This document shows, piece after piece, positions 7,285 through 16,793 of a stretch of 64,000 bases of DNA. Location: the NCBI GenBank assembly GCA_965222175.1, contig OZ244938.1:186001-250000 (forward strand). The letters run 5' to 3'. Within the stretch, counting starts at the first letter, position 1; the number at the start of each line of letters is the position of its first letter. Origin of the DNA: NORP240 sp965222175 (GTDB lineage: Bacteria > Pseudomonadota > Gammaproteobacteria > Pseudomonadales > Pseudohongiellaceae). The notes under the pieces are model-generated. The model made no database searches and was not told the origin of the DNA. It saw only the letters and a program-made list of their open reading frames with translations. The position numbers and the translations under genes are program-made.

Positions 7285-9633
7285 TCAGGTCGTGATGTCG
7301 GCCGGTTGGCTGTGTTCATGCGATGCCCTGTCGTCATCCACCCAGTACAACAGGGCGGGCAGCAGCAACAGGTCACCCAGCAGCGCCAGCAGCATGATGA
7401 TGGAACCGAACAGGCCAACGTAAATAATAGTCGTAAAAGAGGCCAGGCAAAACACGCTGAATCCCAGAACCAGGACAATCGAACTGAAAATAACGGCCCG
7501 TCCGGATTCGGTCATGGCACTGGTCACCGCGTCGTGGGTTGAGGCGCCGGCCTGTTTCGCCGAGAGGTAGCGATTCATCACGTGAATAGAATCGTCCACG
7601 GCGATGCCCATGGTCATGGCTCCCACGAGCATGGTGTTCAGGTCCAGGTAGATACCCAGGATTCCGGCGATACCGCCGGCGAGCAGGATTGGCAGCACGC
7701 TGGGGATCAAAGACAGTACGCCGTACTTGAATGATCTGAACAGCAGGAAAAAGAACAGGCTTATGACCAGCAGTGCGGTGGCGAAGGAGCGGGACATGCC
7801 TTCTGCCGCGTACACGTCCTGGGCGGTACGCAACGCCATCCCGCCGGTCAGCAGGGGATCCAGGGCGGGATAGCTTTCCTGGACGTGGGACTGAATGAGC
7901 TGCAGTTCCTGGCGTGCATCCGAAGCGGGCATATTGACTATGGGGACGATGAGGCGCAGGAAACGGTTATCAAAATCCTTGATATCCGACAGGTCCTCGT
8001 CGGCACCGGCGCTGTCGTAGAGCAACAGGTACTGGGCAGTCATCTCCCGGCTCTCCGGGAGACGGTACCATTCCGGATCGTCACGGTGTAAGGCCTGGTT
8101 GATTTCCTTCAGGTAATCCACCAGGGAATTCACCGGACCGGTGGCTGCACGGGATTCCAGCCAGGCCTGGAACTGTTCCACCTGGCGAAGAAATTCCGGA
8201 TCCTTGACGCCCTCGACGGCGCCGGAATCCAGGATGATGTCCAGCGTCAGCACACCCTTGAATACAGCGTCCAGGTAGAGGATATCCTGGCGAACCTTGC
8301 TGTCTGTCTTGAACTGGGTAACGTAGTTGGTATCGATCTGGATCCTGGGAATCGCGTAGGCGGCAAACACCAGGCAGGCCAGACCGCCCAGCAGAATGGT
8401 GTTGCGATGGGTGCGGGTGAAATCCGGTAACGCCGCCGTGAAGCGGGACACGGTGCCGCCGGCAATTACATTGCGGGTCCTGTCGGACAGTGTCGAGGTA
8501 AAGCTGAGCAGAACCGGCAGCAGGGTCATGGCCACCAAAAACAGCAGCAATGGACCGATCGCACCGAGCAGGGCAAAGTCCTTGATAGGCAGAATGCGGA
8601 TCACTGACAGGGCAAGAAAGCCTGATGACGTGGTAATGGCGGTAAAAAAAGTGGGTTTCCACAGGAGGATAATGGTCTGCCGCGCCGCTGCCAGGCTGTC
8701 CTCATTGCTGTTCATGGCATTGAAGAACACAACCAGCACATGGACTGACATCCCGACCCCGATAATGATCATGGTGGGCAGCAGAGCCTGGTCAACGGTG
8801 GAGTGCGGGGCGCCAAGGTAACTCTGGATTTCATTGACTCCCAGCACGCCCAGGGCAATGGCCAGGCCCGGCAGCAGCATGGCAACCGGAGCACGGAAGC
8901 TCAGGTACAGCATCAGGAACATCAGCATCCCCATCACCGGAATAAGCAGCTGCATATCCTGCTGCACCAGGGTTTCAAAGCGCTCACTGAGCAGCGGGTA
9001 ACCCGAGTAGTGCAGGGCATAGTCGCCGTTCTCCAGTCCCTGCTCGTCGAGAAAGGCATAGAAATCCTGTGCCAGCGCCACCTTGTGTGCGGCCGTGTCG
9101 TCTCGATACTCCACGAGGGCGGTGATCCGGGCATGACGCAGGTCAGGACTTACCAGCGTACCCAGCGCCAGTTCCTCTTTTGACACGATGTTACGGATTG
9201 CATCGAGACGGGCAGGACTGTCGCGCAGTCCGTCGATATCGTCGATAAGGTAGTCGACACTGAGATCGTCCCCGTCAGCGGCAGTGTACTGGTAGTTGGT
9301 CAGGGACCTTACCTGGGTCACATAACGGTGGGCGTCAAAAAAATCCGTAATCCGGGCGATGGCGTCCAGCGTGTCCGGATTGATTACATCGCCCTCCGGC
9401 GGCAGGTGTTCCAGGCCGACAATGAGGTATTCGTAGTCGCCGAACAGGTCGATCAGGTAGTCGAAGCTTTCCAGGGCCGGGTCGCCACTGACAAAATAGC
9501 GTTGCGTGGTGTTGTCGAAGGGAATTGCTCTGCCGGTGAGCAGCATCAGAGGAACCAGCAGAATGGCAACCAGAAGAATCAGGTAGCGCCGGGCAATTAC
9601 GATCTCAGCCCAGGCCGTGGTGAAGGCTGTCAT
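7285..9633 (-). CDS. RND-superfamily exporter (MMPL type)
   Basis: The 782-residue inner-membrane protein has the duplicated RND layout: one N-terminal helix, a large periplasmic loop, a five-helix bundle, then the same again. Family signatures in the helices are GVGMSVHVLVVFF and, in the second half, GIAVDDSIHVMNRYL, whose acidic residues couple proton flow. This is the MMPL/COG1033 group that exports lipids or hopanoid-like compounds rather than drugs. It is followed at 25 bases by the LolA-like gene, the usual pairing. Cargo is unknown. Its promoter should lie in the 400-base region to its right. Confidence 0.9.
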   Translation of the reverse strand: MTAFTTAWAEIVIARRYLILLVAILLVPLMLLTGRAIPFDNTTQRYFVSGDPALESFDYLIDLFGDYEYLIVGLEHLPPEGDVINPDTLDAIARITDFFDAHRYVTQVRSLTNYQYTAADGDDLSVDYLIDDIDGLRDSPARLDAIRNIVSKEELALGTLVSPDLRHARITALVEYRDDTAAHKVALAQDFYAFLDEQGLENGDYALHYSGYPLLSERFETLVQQDMQLLIPVMGMLMFLMLYLSFRAPVAMLLPGLAIALGVLGVNEIQSYLGAPHSTVDQALLPTMIIIGVGMSVHVLVVFFNAMNSNEDSLAAARQTIILLWKPTFFTAITTSSGFLALSVIRILPIKDFALLGAIGPLLLFLVAMTLLPVLLSFTSTLSDRTRNVIAGGTVSRFTAALPDFTRTHRNTILLGGLACLVFAAYAIPRIQIDTNYVTQFKTDSKVRQDILYLDAVFKGVLTLDIILDSGAVEGVKDPEFLRQVEQFQAWLESRAATGPVNSLVDYLKEINQALHRDDPEWYRLPESREMTAQYLLLYDSAGADEDLSDIKDFDNRFLRLIVPIVNMPASDARQELQLIQSHVQESYPALDPLLTGGMALRTAQDVYAAEGMSRSFATALLVISLFFFLLFRSFKYGVLSLIPSVLPILLAGGIAGILGIYLDLNTMLVGAMTMGIAVDDSIHVMNRYLSAKQAGASTHDAVTSAMTESGRAVIFSSIVLVLGFSVFCLASFTTIIYVGLFGSIIMLLALLGDLLLLPALLYWVDDDRASHEHSQPADITT

Positions 9634-10049
9634 GGCGTATACCTGCTGACAAGTCTTGTTGTTGCGGGCCCGTCAGGCGACGAAATCCCGTTGTGTTACC
9701 GTTGTCTCCACCGGTATCCCCAGATTAGCATGGAGCGGGACAGGTGGCGTTAGTTGCCCGGCATTCTGTGCACAGGCCAGGGCCGAGTTTTGTCGGCAAC
9801 CCGCGGGTGATCACCCTGGCCCGGCTGGTAGACAGCATCCCGTCATCCGGTTAGCGCCGATTCCCTCCCCCCTGAGGTGGGCCAAGTCTATATCGCTCTT
9901 CGATTCCGGTAAAGCCGTGGTCCTGGCGTCGGAAGTGTTCCGACATTCCCAAAAAATCTATAAATTAGATATTGTTATGAAGTTTTCTTAAAGTCAGTCG
10001 ATAATTACACAGGCAACAATAATGCACGCAGCCTGGTGGATTTTCACCC
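9634..10049. other. Non-coding gap, divergent promoter region
   Basis: The 416 bases separate the minus-strand exporter gene from a small plus-strand ORF. The left two thirds are GC rich and hold the nested dyad at 9775-9821. The right third (9945-10030) is AT rich, with an ATCTA/TAGAT dyad at 9956-9970, and is the likely plus-strand promoter. A plus-strand open frame across 9656-9991 lacks any recognisable protein feature. Confidence 0.45.
9775..9821. other. Nested inverted repeats upstream of the exporter operon
   Basis: GGCCAGGG at 9775-9782 pairs with CCCTGGCC at 9814-9821. Inside lie CCGA/TCGG and the self-complementary ACCCGCGGGT. The element sits in the probable 5' region of the exporter transcript. 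It could be a leader RNA structure or a regulator site; nothing decides between them. Confidence 0.3.
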
Positions 10050-10238
10050 ATGACCTTTGACGATCTGTGGCCATTCGAAGTGGACTTGAGTGCGCTGGAT
10101 ACCGGCAGTATCACCAATATCCTGGCAGACATCGAGCAGCACCTGCCGCTGATGGAAACCGAGGATGATGTCAGTGAACTATTGAAGGTCAAGGAGCTGT
10201 TTGAAAAAGAGCTCATGGTTGCCCACCGGCTGCATTGA
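10050..10238 (+). CDS. Small acidic hypothetical protein (62 residues)
   Basis: The frame begins with ATG after a weak GGTGG and ends with TGA. The product is acidic and helical looking, with MTFDDLWPFEVDLSALD at the front and a Leu/Glu/Lys-rich second half resembling a short coiled coil. I recognise no domain. Support comes from the AT-rich promoter-like region before it and a strong intrinsic terminator 85 bases after it, which together make a plausible monocistronic unit. A non-coding RNA with a chance frame remains possible. Confidence 0.5.
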   Translation: MTFDDLWPFEVDLSALDTGSITNILADIEQHLPLMETEDDVSELLKVKELFEKELMVAHRLH

Positions 10239-10323
10239 GCCGGGTCGGACGGACAGTCCGGATTGGTGTGCTCACTGGTTGCACTGAGAACAACAATAAA
10301 CGATCCTGGTTAGTAAGCCTCAT

Positions 10324-10351
10324 GGCCGCATTGCCCAGCGGCCTTTTTTTT
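10324..10351 (+). terminator. Rho-independent terminator
   Basis: GGCCGC at 10324-10329 pairs with GCGGCC at 10338-10343 across an 8-base loop and is followed by eight T residues (10344-10351). It would end transcripts from the small ORF at 10050. Confidence 0.85.
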
Positions 10352-10577
10352 GCCCGGTGTCCCCACCTGGGACGGGGATCGTCCCGTGTCGCCGGCGTGT
10401 CAGTCCGCCGCCGTACACAGGGCCAGCGCCAGGGGCAGGACCTGCCGTTGCACGATGAATTGTCGGGGCGCCGTCTGCAGTAGCGGAGCGCATTACCTGT
10501 GGACTCGTGGTAAAGTTGGCCCGAGTTCAGGTGAAATCCAGCCGATCCAGCAACTTCGGCACAATTACCTGTTATGA

Positions 10578-10602
10578 GGGGTTCCCACCGGAACCCCTTT
10601 TT
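10578..10602 (+). terminator. Second rho-independent terminator
   Basis: GGGGTTCC (10578-10585) pairs perfectly with GGAACCCC (10590-10597) around a 4-base loop and is followed by five T residues. It lies 226 bases after the first terminator with no protein gene between, so either it is a backup or a small RNA ends here. Confidence 0.8.
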
Positions 10603-10606
10603 CATT

Positions 10607-10651
10607 GCCCTGCCGACGGTGTGCCCCCGGATAAACCCGGGTCGGCAGGGC
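10607..10651. other. Hairpin with nested stem, third in a row
   Basis: GCCCTGCCGAC (10607-10617) pairs perfectly with GTCGGCAGGGC (10641-10651); CCGG/CCGG can pair inside. No T run follows. It lies 70 bases upstream of the ABC exporter start and may act in its leader or as a reverse-direction stop signal. Confidence 0.5.
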
Positions 10652-10721
10652 CAGGCAACCGTTTTCGTCACACCGGCGTAACAGGGGTGACCGCCATCAA
10701 TCGACCAGTAACAGTACCGCT

Positions 10722-12551
10722 TTGAAACCAGACCAATCCCAAACCCGCCTTGCCCGGTTCCTGTCCGCCTTCCGATACAGCCGGGTGGCCCTGCAGATTG
10801 TCTGGGAGACCAGTGCCACGCTGACTGTCGTTCTGGGCCTGGCCAACCTGGTTGCCGGCGTCATGCCGGCAGCCATCGCCTTCGTCGGTCAGTTCATTGT
10901 CGACGCGGTGGTAACCGCGGTTCAACAATCCGGTGAGGTGCGGGATCAGGCCCGCAGTGACGTGCTGTTCTATGTCCTGCTGGAAGCGGCGCTGGTGGTG
11001 ATCATGACTGGCGCCCAGCGCGTCAATACCGTGGCCCAGTCCATCCTGCGGGTCCTGCTGGGCAACAAGGTCAACGTCATGATCCTGGAAAAAGCCCTGA
11101 CCCTGGAACTGTCCCATTTCGAGGATTCCGAGTATTACGACAAGCTGGTGAGAGCCCGGCGGGAGGCGTCCAGTCGACCGCTAAGCCTGGTAACCAAGAC
11201 CTTTGACGTGATCAAAGATTTCATCTCCTTGATCACCGTTGGTGCCCTGCTGTTCCAGTTTTCCCCCTATGCCGTGCTGTTGCTCGGCCTGGCCGGGGTG
11301 CCGGCGTTTGTCGCCGAGGCGCGTTTTTCCGGCGAGGCATTTCGCATCTACCGACGTCGCTCGGCGGAACGTCGGCGGCAGATTTACCTGGAAATGGTGC
11401 TCACCCGGGAAGATGGCGTGAAGGAGGTCAAACTGCTGCAACTGGGCAAAATCTTCCTGCAGCGGTACGTAGATATCTTCAGGCGCATTTACCGGGAAGA
11501 CCGCAACCTGCTGTTGCGTCGGGGCTTCTGGGGCTACGTGCTGGGACTGCTGGCCAGCGGAGCATTTTACTTTGCCTACGGCTGGGTGGCGTTCGCGGCT
11601 ATCGCAACCACCATCACCATCGGTCAGATGACCATGTATGTTGCCCTGTTTCGCCAGGGACAGTCTGCCGTAACCAACAGCCTGACAGCCATCAATGGCA
11701 TGTACGAGGATAACCTGTATCTGTCCAACCTCACCGAGTACCTGGAGCACGAGGTCCCGGAACCGTCCGGGGACGGGCAGTCGGGTCCCGATCCCGACGA
11801 TGGCATCCGCTTTGACAATGTGAGTTTCTACTACCCCGGCAGCCAGCGTCCGGCGCTGGAACATATCAACCTGCACATCCGCCCCGGCGAAAGCCTGGCT
11901 ATCGTTGGTGAAAACGGCAGCGGCAAGACTACGCTGATCAAGCTGCTTACCCGTTTGTACAGCCCGACGGAAGGGAAGATCTATTTCGAAGGCCTGGCAC
12001 TGCAGGACTGGGACCTGCAGGCGCTGCGTGGCAAGATCGGTGTCATTTTCCAGGACTTCGCCCGCTACCAGTTGCTGGTGGGCGAAAATATCGGTGTCGG
12101 CGATGTCCGCCATATCGATGATCGTGAGCGGATAGCAGAAGCCGCCGCCAAGGGACTTGCCACCGATTTCATCCACGAACTACCCGAGGGCTACGATACC
12201 CAACTGGGCACCTGGTTTCGGGCCGGCAACGAGTTGTCCGGGGGACAATGGCAGAAGATTGCCCTGGCCAGGGCTTTCATGCGCAGTGACGCCGACGTGC
12301 TGATACTCGACGAACCCACGGCCGCCATCGATGCCAGGGCGGAAGCCGAAATATTCGCCCACTTTCGCCAACTGACTGCCAATCGCATATCGATTATCAT
12401 CTCCCACCGGTTTTCAACGGTACGCATGGCCGATCATATTATCGTTCTCGACAAGGCCCATATCATTGAAGAAGGGGATCATCAGTCATTGCTGGAGGCC
12501 GCCGGCCAGTACGCCCGGCTGTTCAGGCTGCAGGCCGCGGGCTACCAGTAA
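10722..12551 (+). CDS. ABC exporter, fused permease and ATPase
   Basis: The 609-residue half-transporter has an N-terminal six-helix membrane domain (to about residue 330) and a C-terminal ATPase. Visible motifs are Walker A GENGSGKTT (about 397), the signature LSGGQWQKIALARA, Walker B VLILDEPTAAID and the H-loop ISHRFSTV. It should work as a homodimer, since no second half-transporter is adjacent. Substrate is unknown; the MsbA/lipid/peptide exporter types look alike at this level. The start is a TTG at 10722 without a strong ribosome binding site, so the exact N-terminus is uncertain. Three hairpins lie just upstream. Confidence 0.9.
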   Translation: MKPDQSQTRLARFLSAFRYSRVALQIVWETSATLTVVLGLANLVAGVMPAAIAFVGQFIVDAVVTAVQQSGEVRDQARSDVLFYVLLEAALVVIMTGAQRVNTVAQSILRVLLGNKVNVMILEKALTLELSHFEDSEYYDKLVRARREASSRPLSLVTKTFDVIKDFISLITVGALLFQFSPYAVLLLGLAGVPAFVAEARFSGEAFRIYRRRSAERRRQIYLEMVLTREDGVKEVKLLQLGKIFLQRYVDIFRRIYREDRNLLLRRGFWGYVLGLLASGAFYFAYGWVAFAAIATTITIGQMTMYVALFRQGQSAVTNSLTAINGMYEDNLYLSNLTEYLEHEVPEPSGDGQSGPDPDDGIRFDNVSFYYPGSQRPALEHINLHIRPGESLAIVGENGSGKTTLIKLLTRLYSPTEGKIYFEGLALQDWDLQALRGKIGVIFQDFARYQLLVGENIGVGDVRHIDDRERIAEAAAKGLATDFIHELPEGYDTQLGTWFRAGNELSGGQWQKIALARAFMRSDADVLILDEPTAAIDARAEAEIFAHFRQLTANRISIIISHRFSTVRMADHIIVLDKAHIIEEGDHQSLLEAAGQYARLFRLQAAGYQ

Positions 12552-12682
12552 TTCCGGTAGTAGCCGAGTCCAGCGTTCGGCGGGTTCACCGGGTCCGGGT
12601 CAGGTAGTCTGGTGAAGTCCATAAGAACAAATAGCGCCAGGTTACATATTTACTTCCGGGCACAGTATCAAGGGGTATTATC

Positions 12683-13297
12683 TTGCTGGTCGCTTTTCTT
12701 ATAGGTGCCCTGGTATGTTTTGCCAGCACCCTGCCCTTTGGTCCAATCAATCTTACCGTTGCCAAGACCACTGTTGAGAAAAGTCACCTGCGCGCCCTGG
12801 AAGTTGCTGCTGCGGCTTCGCTGGTGGAAACTTTGCAAGTGGTAATAGCGGTATGGTTCGGCCGGGTGATCAGTACGTTCCTGGAGAACAGCGTGGGATT
12901 CCGCGTTGCTGTTGCCACGCTGTTTATCGTGCTGGGCTTCTATATATTCAGACGTCAACCGGCACAGAGCCTGCAGACCGACGATCATTATTTCGGCTCC
13001 GAGATCAAGACCGGACTGCTTGTTGCCGCGGTCAATCCCCAGGCTATTCCGTTCTGGATTATCGCGGTCGCCGCGATTGGCGACTATACCAGCCTGGACT
13101 TTGACGGATGGGCACTGGGATTTTTCCTGGGGGGCGTACTCACCGGAAAAATGCTGGCCCTGACCGGCTTTATCGCCGTCAGCAATTACCTGAAGGCCCA
13201 CATGGCTGAAAGTGGCCGCCTGGTCAACCATACCCTTGGCGTGGTACTGGTGGTGATCGGCAGTATTCAATGGCTGCGGATTCTGATTGCTGCCTGA
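12683..13297 (+). CDS. LysE-family exporter
   Basis: The 204-residue membrane protein has about six hydrophobic segments and the LysE/RhtB-type N-terminus: a GALVCFASTLPFGPINLTVA stretch, where the first helix carries the conserved PFGPIN turn. The middle contains GLLVAAVNPQAIPFW, matching the second conserved NP motif of the family. Members export amino acids or small solutes across the inner membrane. The start is a TTG (12683). The gene stands between the ABC exporter and the DUF748 gene on the same strand, with gaps of 131 and 166 bases. Confidence 0.82.
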   Translation: MLVAFLIGALVCFASTLPFGPINLTVAKTTVEKSHLRALEVAAAASLVETLQVVIAVWFGRVISTFLENSVGFRVAVATLFIVLGFYIFRRQPAQSLQTDDHYFGSEIKTGLLVAAVNPQAIPFWIIAVAAIGDYTSLDFDGWALGFFLGGVLTGKMLALTGFIAVSNYLKAHMAESGRLVNHTLGVVLVVIGSIQWLRILIAA

Positions 13298-13463
13298 TAT
13301 TCCGACCCCGGAGCAGGCCGGTCCTTACCGCGTGGAGGTCAGCCTCCGCCCGCCAGGGTGGCTCCGGGTGGCGAAACTGCTATAGTAATCTGCATGCTCT
13401 CGTATTCAACTCACTGCAGACGATGAATTCAATGGACAGCAGCAAGCCAGGTATGAATCGTTG

Positions 13464-16463
13464 ATGGACAATTTCAGCAAACGGGTTTCCTCGGTCCCCC
13501 GCTATGTCTGGTGGCTGTCCGGCGTGCTGATTGTCTATACGCTGCTGGGATTTCTCCTGTTGCCCTGGGCGGTGGAAAGACAGCTGAAGTCCGTGCTGGA
13601 TCAGCGCCTGGCACTGACTGCAGAAATCGAATCCGTTTATTTCAACCCCTACACCATGGTGGCTGAATTTCAGGGGCTAGATGTGGTGGATGCCGACGGG
13701 GCTCCCCTGCTGCAGCTTCAGCAGCTGCGCGCCAACTTTCAGCCCACCAGGCTGGTTCTGCTGCGTTTGCAATTTGCCGAAATTTCCGCGGCAGACCTTG
13801 ATCTGTATTATCAGCGGGACGCGGATGGCATGGATACGGTCACCAGGCTGGCCCGCGACTGGGCAGCAACGGCGGCACCGGAAGAGGGTGAGCCGGAAAC
13901 GGAGCCCTTGGATGACGAGACCGGCGGACCCGTACCCCTTCTCGTTCAGCAGATCAGCCTGGAGAATCTGCTGTTCCATCTGGTCGACGCCGTTCCGCCA
14001 ACTCCTTTCGAGACTACCGTGACCCTGGCCAGCGCCAGCGTGACGGACCTTGCCACGCTGCCGGAGCGACGTGGCACCAGTGCCTTCACGCTACTGCTGG
14101 AAGATTCGGCGCAGCTGACGGGAAACGGGGAGCTGGGGCTCAATCCTCCGGTATTTGACGGCAACCTGGCCCTGCAGAATTTTTCCCTGGCGACGGTCAG
14201 TCGGTACCTCCAGGACAGCCTGCCGTTTACCGTAGACCAGGGTCGACTCGCCGCGTCGTTAAATTACCATGTCGATCTCGCCGGGGATTCGCCGGACCTG
14301 GCACTGGACGACCTCCAGGTGACCATTTCAGCGCTGACTGCCAGTCAGAATGGTGCCGGTGAGCCCTTTTTGACAGCGCAGACTTTGCAGGCCGGCAATG
14401 GCTCCCTGACGATTCCCGAAAACAGCCTGGCGCTGGAATCGGTGTTGCTTGACCGCATTGAATTGTCGGTAAGCCGTGAAGCGGGAGAGGCGACCAATCT
14501 GGAACAGCTGCTGGCAGCATTCCCGCAGGACGGAACTGCCGGTCCTGACCCTGCCGTGCCAGAAACGGTTGATGCGCAAAGTCCCTGGCATGTCAGTCTT
14601 CAGCAACTCGCGGTGGATGGGAACAGGATTGTTTTCAATGACCGCCAGCCTGAGCTGCCGGCAACTGTCGGTATCAGCGTGGACATCGACATGTCGGATA
14701 TCGACAACCAGCCGGAATCGGTGTTTCCGTTGTCCGCAGTCGTCACCATGGACTCCGGCGGAGAGCTGCAGCTACAGGGAGAACTCGGCGTTCTTCCCGC
14801 CCTCACGGTCAGCAGCAATGTCTCCCTGGATGCCCTGGACCTCACGGTTCTGCAACCTTACGTGAACGAATACGCGTTCCTGCAGCTGGATAGCGCCCTG
14901 TTGGAATTCCAGAGCGAAATGCAGGTTAACAGGGATGAACCTTTTGCTTACCGGGGAGACCTGCACCTGCGGGAGGTGGCTGTTTCCGATCAGTCCGGGG
15001 AGGGCAACCTGGTGAGCCTGCAGGCGCTGTCCGTAGACGCGATGAATTATTCCCTGGCGGAGAACACGCTGGATATATCCGAGATCCTGTTTGACTCCCT
15101 GTTCGCCCGCTTCCTGATAAACCAGGATGGCAGCACCAATATCGGGCGTAGTATCCGGCCTGCTGCAACCGGGGCCGTGCCGGCAGAAGCCACCGGTGAT
15201 GAACCAGCGGGCTCCACCGACCTGCCGTTTGCCCTGACCATCGGTCGAATCCGGGTCGACGCGGCCGCGTCGGACTTTACCGACCTGAATCTGCCGATTC
15301 CCTTCAGCGCCAATATTCACGAGCTGTCCGGAACCCTGGAGGGACTGTCCGCCCCCACCACCGAACCTGCCGAATTCGTCCTGGAAGGGCAGGTGGATGA
15401 ATTCGGGCTGTTGCAGCTGGACAGCCTGTTCAATCCCTTCGATATCCTGGCCGGGACCCGGCTGGACCTGCGCTTCAGTAACCTGCAGATGCCGCCATTG
15501 ACGCCTTACGTGATCAAGTTTGCCGGCCGGGAAATCCGCGACGGCACCATGGACGTGGAACTGGTCTACAGCATCGAAGACGGGCAGTTGAGCGCCAACA
15601 ACCAGGTGGTATTGCGTGATCTGCAACTCGGAGACCGTGTGGAGCACCCGGATGCCATGGATCTGCCCCTGGATCTGGCCGCGGCCCTGTTGAAGGACGG
15701 CAACGGAGTCATCGACCTCGAAGTGCCGGTCAGCGGCGATGTGACTGATCCGGAATTCGACCTGGGACCGGCAATTCGCCGGGCTGTTCGCAATATCCTC
15801 GTCAGTATTGTTTCGGCTCCGTTCCGGTTCCTGGGTTCCCTGCTGGGTGGTGAAGGCGCCGACCTGGACAGCATCCGCTTTCAACCCGGCAGGTCGGACC
15901 TGGCCCCACCGGAGCGGCAGGTCCTGCAGCAACTGCATGCGGCCCTGCTGCAACGTCCGCAACTGGCGCTGGAAATCCCGCTGCTGATCACCGAGGCTGA
16001 CCGCGTAGCCCTGCAGACCGACCTTGTTGCCCAGCGTATTACCGCGCGCATGGACGCCGCGGAGGATAACAGCCAGGGTTCACTTACCCAGCAACGGCAG
16101 GCCGCCCTGGAGTCACTCTACGCGGATGCCGGGCTTGCCCCTTCACTGGATGAACTCCAGGCCGCCAATACCATCGAAACCGAGATTACCAATCCTCTTA
16201 CCGGTGAACCCCTGGCCAGTGAGCAGCTGGACGTCCAGGCATACAATACTGATATCAGGAATCGTCTCATCGAGGTTGAACCCATTTCCGAGCAACAGTT
16301 GCTGGCCCTGGCCCAGGCGCGGTATGCCAACATTCGGCAGTACCTGCTGGAGCTCGAGGGGGAATTGGCGCCATCACGGCTGGCTACTACCGACCGGCAG
16401 ACTGCCGAACTGGATGAAGACGGCTGGCTGGTGATGGAGTTTGGACTGGGCACCAGCGGCTAG
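13464..16463 (+). CDS. DUF748 domain protein (AsmA/TamB-like envelope protein)
   Basis: The 999-residue protein has one N-terminal membrane anchor (WWLSGVLIVYTLLGFLLLPW) followed by a very long periplasmic beta-rich region. It carries the DUF748 hallmarks: an ALTAEIESVYFNPYTMVAEF stretch near the start and an RFSNLQMPPLTPYVIKFAGR region about two thirds along. The C-terminal 200 residues are helical, with a DLAPPERQVLQQL segment. DUF748 proteins belong to the AsmA-like group thought to bridge the periplasm and move phospholipids. A TTG at 13461 precedes the ATG at 13464. The last 99 coding bases are duplicated, with divergence, at 21753-21851. Confidence 0.85.
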   Translation: MDNFSKRVSSVPRYVWWLSGVLIVYTLLGFLLLPWAVERQLKSVLDQRLALTAEIESVYFNPYTMVAEFQGLDVVDADGAPLLQLQQLRANFQPTRLVLLRLQFAEISAADLDLYYQRDADGMDTVTRLARDWAATAAPEEGEPETEPLDDETGGPVPLLVQQISLENLLFHLVDAVPPTPFETTVTLASASVTDLATLPERRGTSAFTLLLEDSAQLTGNGELGLNPPVFDGNLALQNFSLATVSRYLQDSLPFTVDQGRLAASLNYHVDLAGDSPDLALDDLQVTISALTASQNGAGEPFLTAQTLQAGNGSLTIPENSLALESVLLDRIELSVSREAGEATNLEQLLAAFPQDGTAGPDPAVPETVDAQSPWHVSLQQLAVDGNRIVFNDRQPELPATVGISVDIDMSDIDNQPESVFPLSAVVTMDSGGELQLQGELGVLPALTVSSNVSLDALDLTVLQPYVNEYAFLQLDSALLEFQSEMQVNRDEPFAYRGDLHLREVAVSDQSGEGNLVSLQALSVDAMNYSLAENTLDISEILFDSLFARFLINQDGSTNIGRSIRPAATGAVPAEATGDEPAGSTDLPFALTIGRIRVDAAASDFTDLNLPIPFSANIHELSGTLEGLSAPTTEPAEFVLEGQVDEFGLLQLDSLFNPFDILAGTRLDLRFSNLQMPPLTPYVIKFAGREIRDGTMDVELVYSIEDGQLSANNQVVLRDLQLGDRVEHPDAMDLPLDLAAALLKDGNGVIDLEVPVSGDVTDPEFDLGPAIRRAVRNILVSIVSAPFRFLGSLLGGEGADLDSIRFQPGRSDLAPPERQVLQQLHAALLQRPQLALEIPLLITEADRVALQTDLVAQRITARMDAAEDNSQGSLTQQRQAALESLYADAGLAPSLDELQAANTIETEITNPLTGEPLASEQLDVQAYNTDIRNRLIEVEPISEQQLLALAQARYANIRQYLLELEGELAPSRLATTDRQTAELDEDGWLVMEFGLGTSG

Positions 16464-16492
16464 CCGTATGCACGCCGTTGTCCCACAGCCGG
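16365..16492 (+). repeat. 3' end of the DUF748 gene, original of a duplicated 128-bp block
   Basis: This block (last 33 codons, stop, and 29 bases beyond) matches 21753-21880 base for base without indels, about 113/128 identical by hand count. In the second copy the TAG stop has become CAG. It shows that both ends of the 16.5-21.9 kb segment carry sequence from one locus. Confidence 0.85.
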
Positions 16493-16549
16493 CATCGAGA
16501 AACGCATCGGCGGTGATTTTCTGGAAAAGTTTCAGATCGATAGCGCCGG
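16489..16549 (+). repeat. 61-bp fragment of the rlmI 3' coding region
   Basis: This segment is 60/61 identical, in the same orientation, to 22028-22088, which lies inside rlmI (read on the minus strand there). Here it is a non-coding orphan joined directly to the DUF748 3' end. Near identity in a non-coding copy points to a recent duplication. Confidence 0.85.
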
Positions 16550-16793
16550 TATCGAGTCCGGCTGTCTGCAGATTCAGTCCTTATTTGACCTCAAGACGTT
16601 GATGCCGGTTCAACCCTGGGGAACAGGTCTCTCATCCTGTGATGCGGGATTTTGCACTTTCTAAATCAGTTCCAGGTGCTATTGATTGCGAGCATTCGGT
16701 AGAACTGGACATAACCATAACCTGCTTATATCCTCAACTGGCGTTGCCTCTGTCGATTCACGAAACAGCTGCTTGATCAGGTCCAGGCCGGAT

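Noticed and set aside
11181..12176. 331-codon minus-strand open frame
   Set aside because: Antisense to the ABC exporter with Walker motifs on the other strand; no recognisable protein.
14772..15962. 396-codon minus-strand open frame
   Set aside because: Antisense to the DUF748 gene; Gln/Gly/Val-rich composition typical of a reverse-frame shadow.
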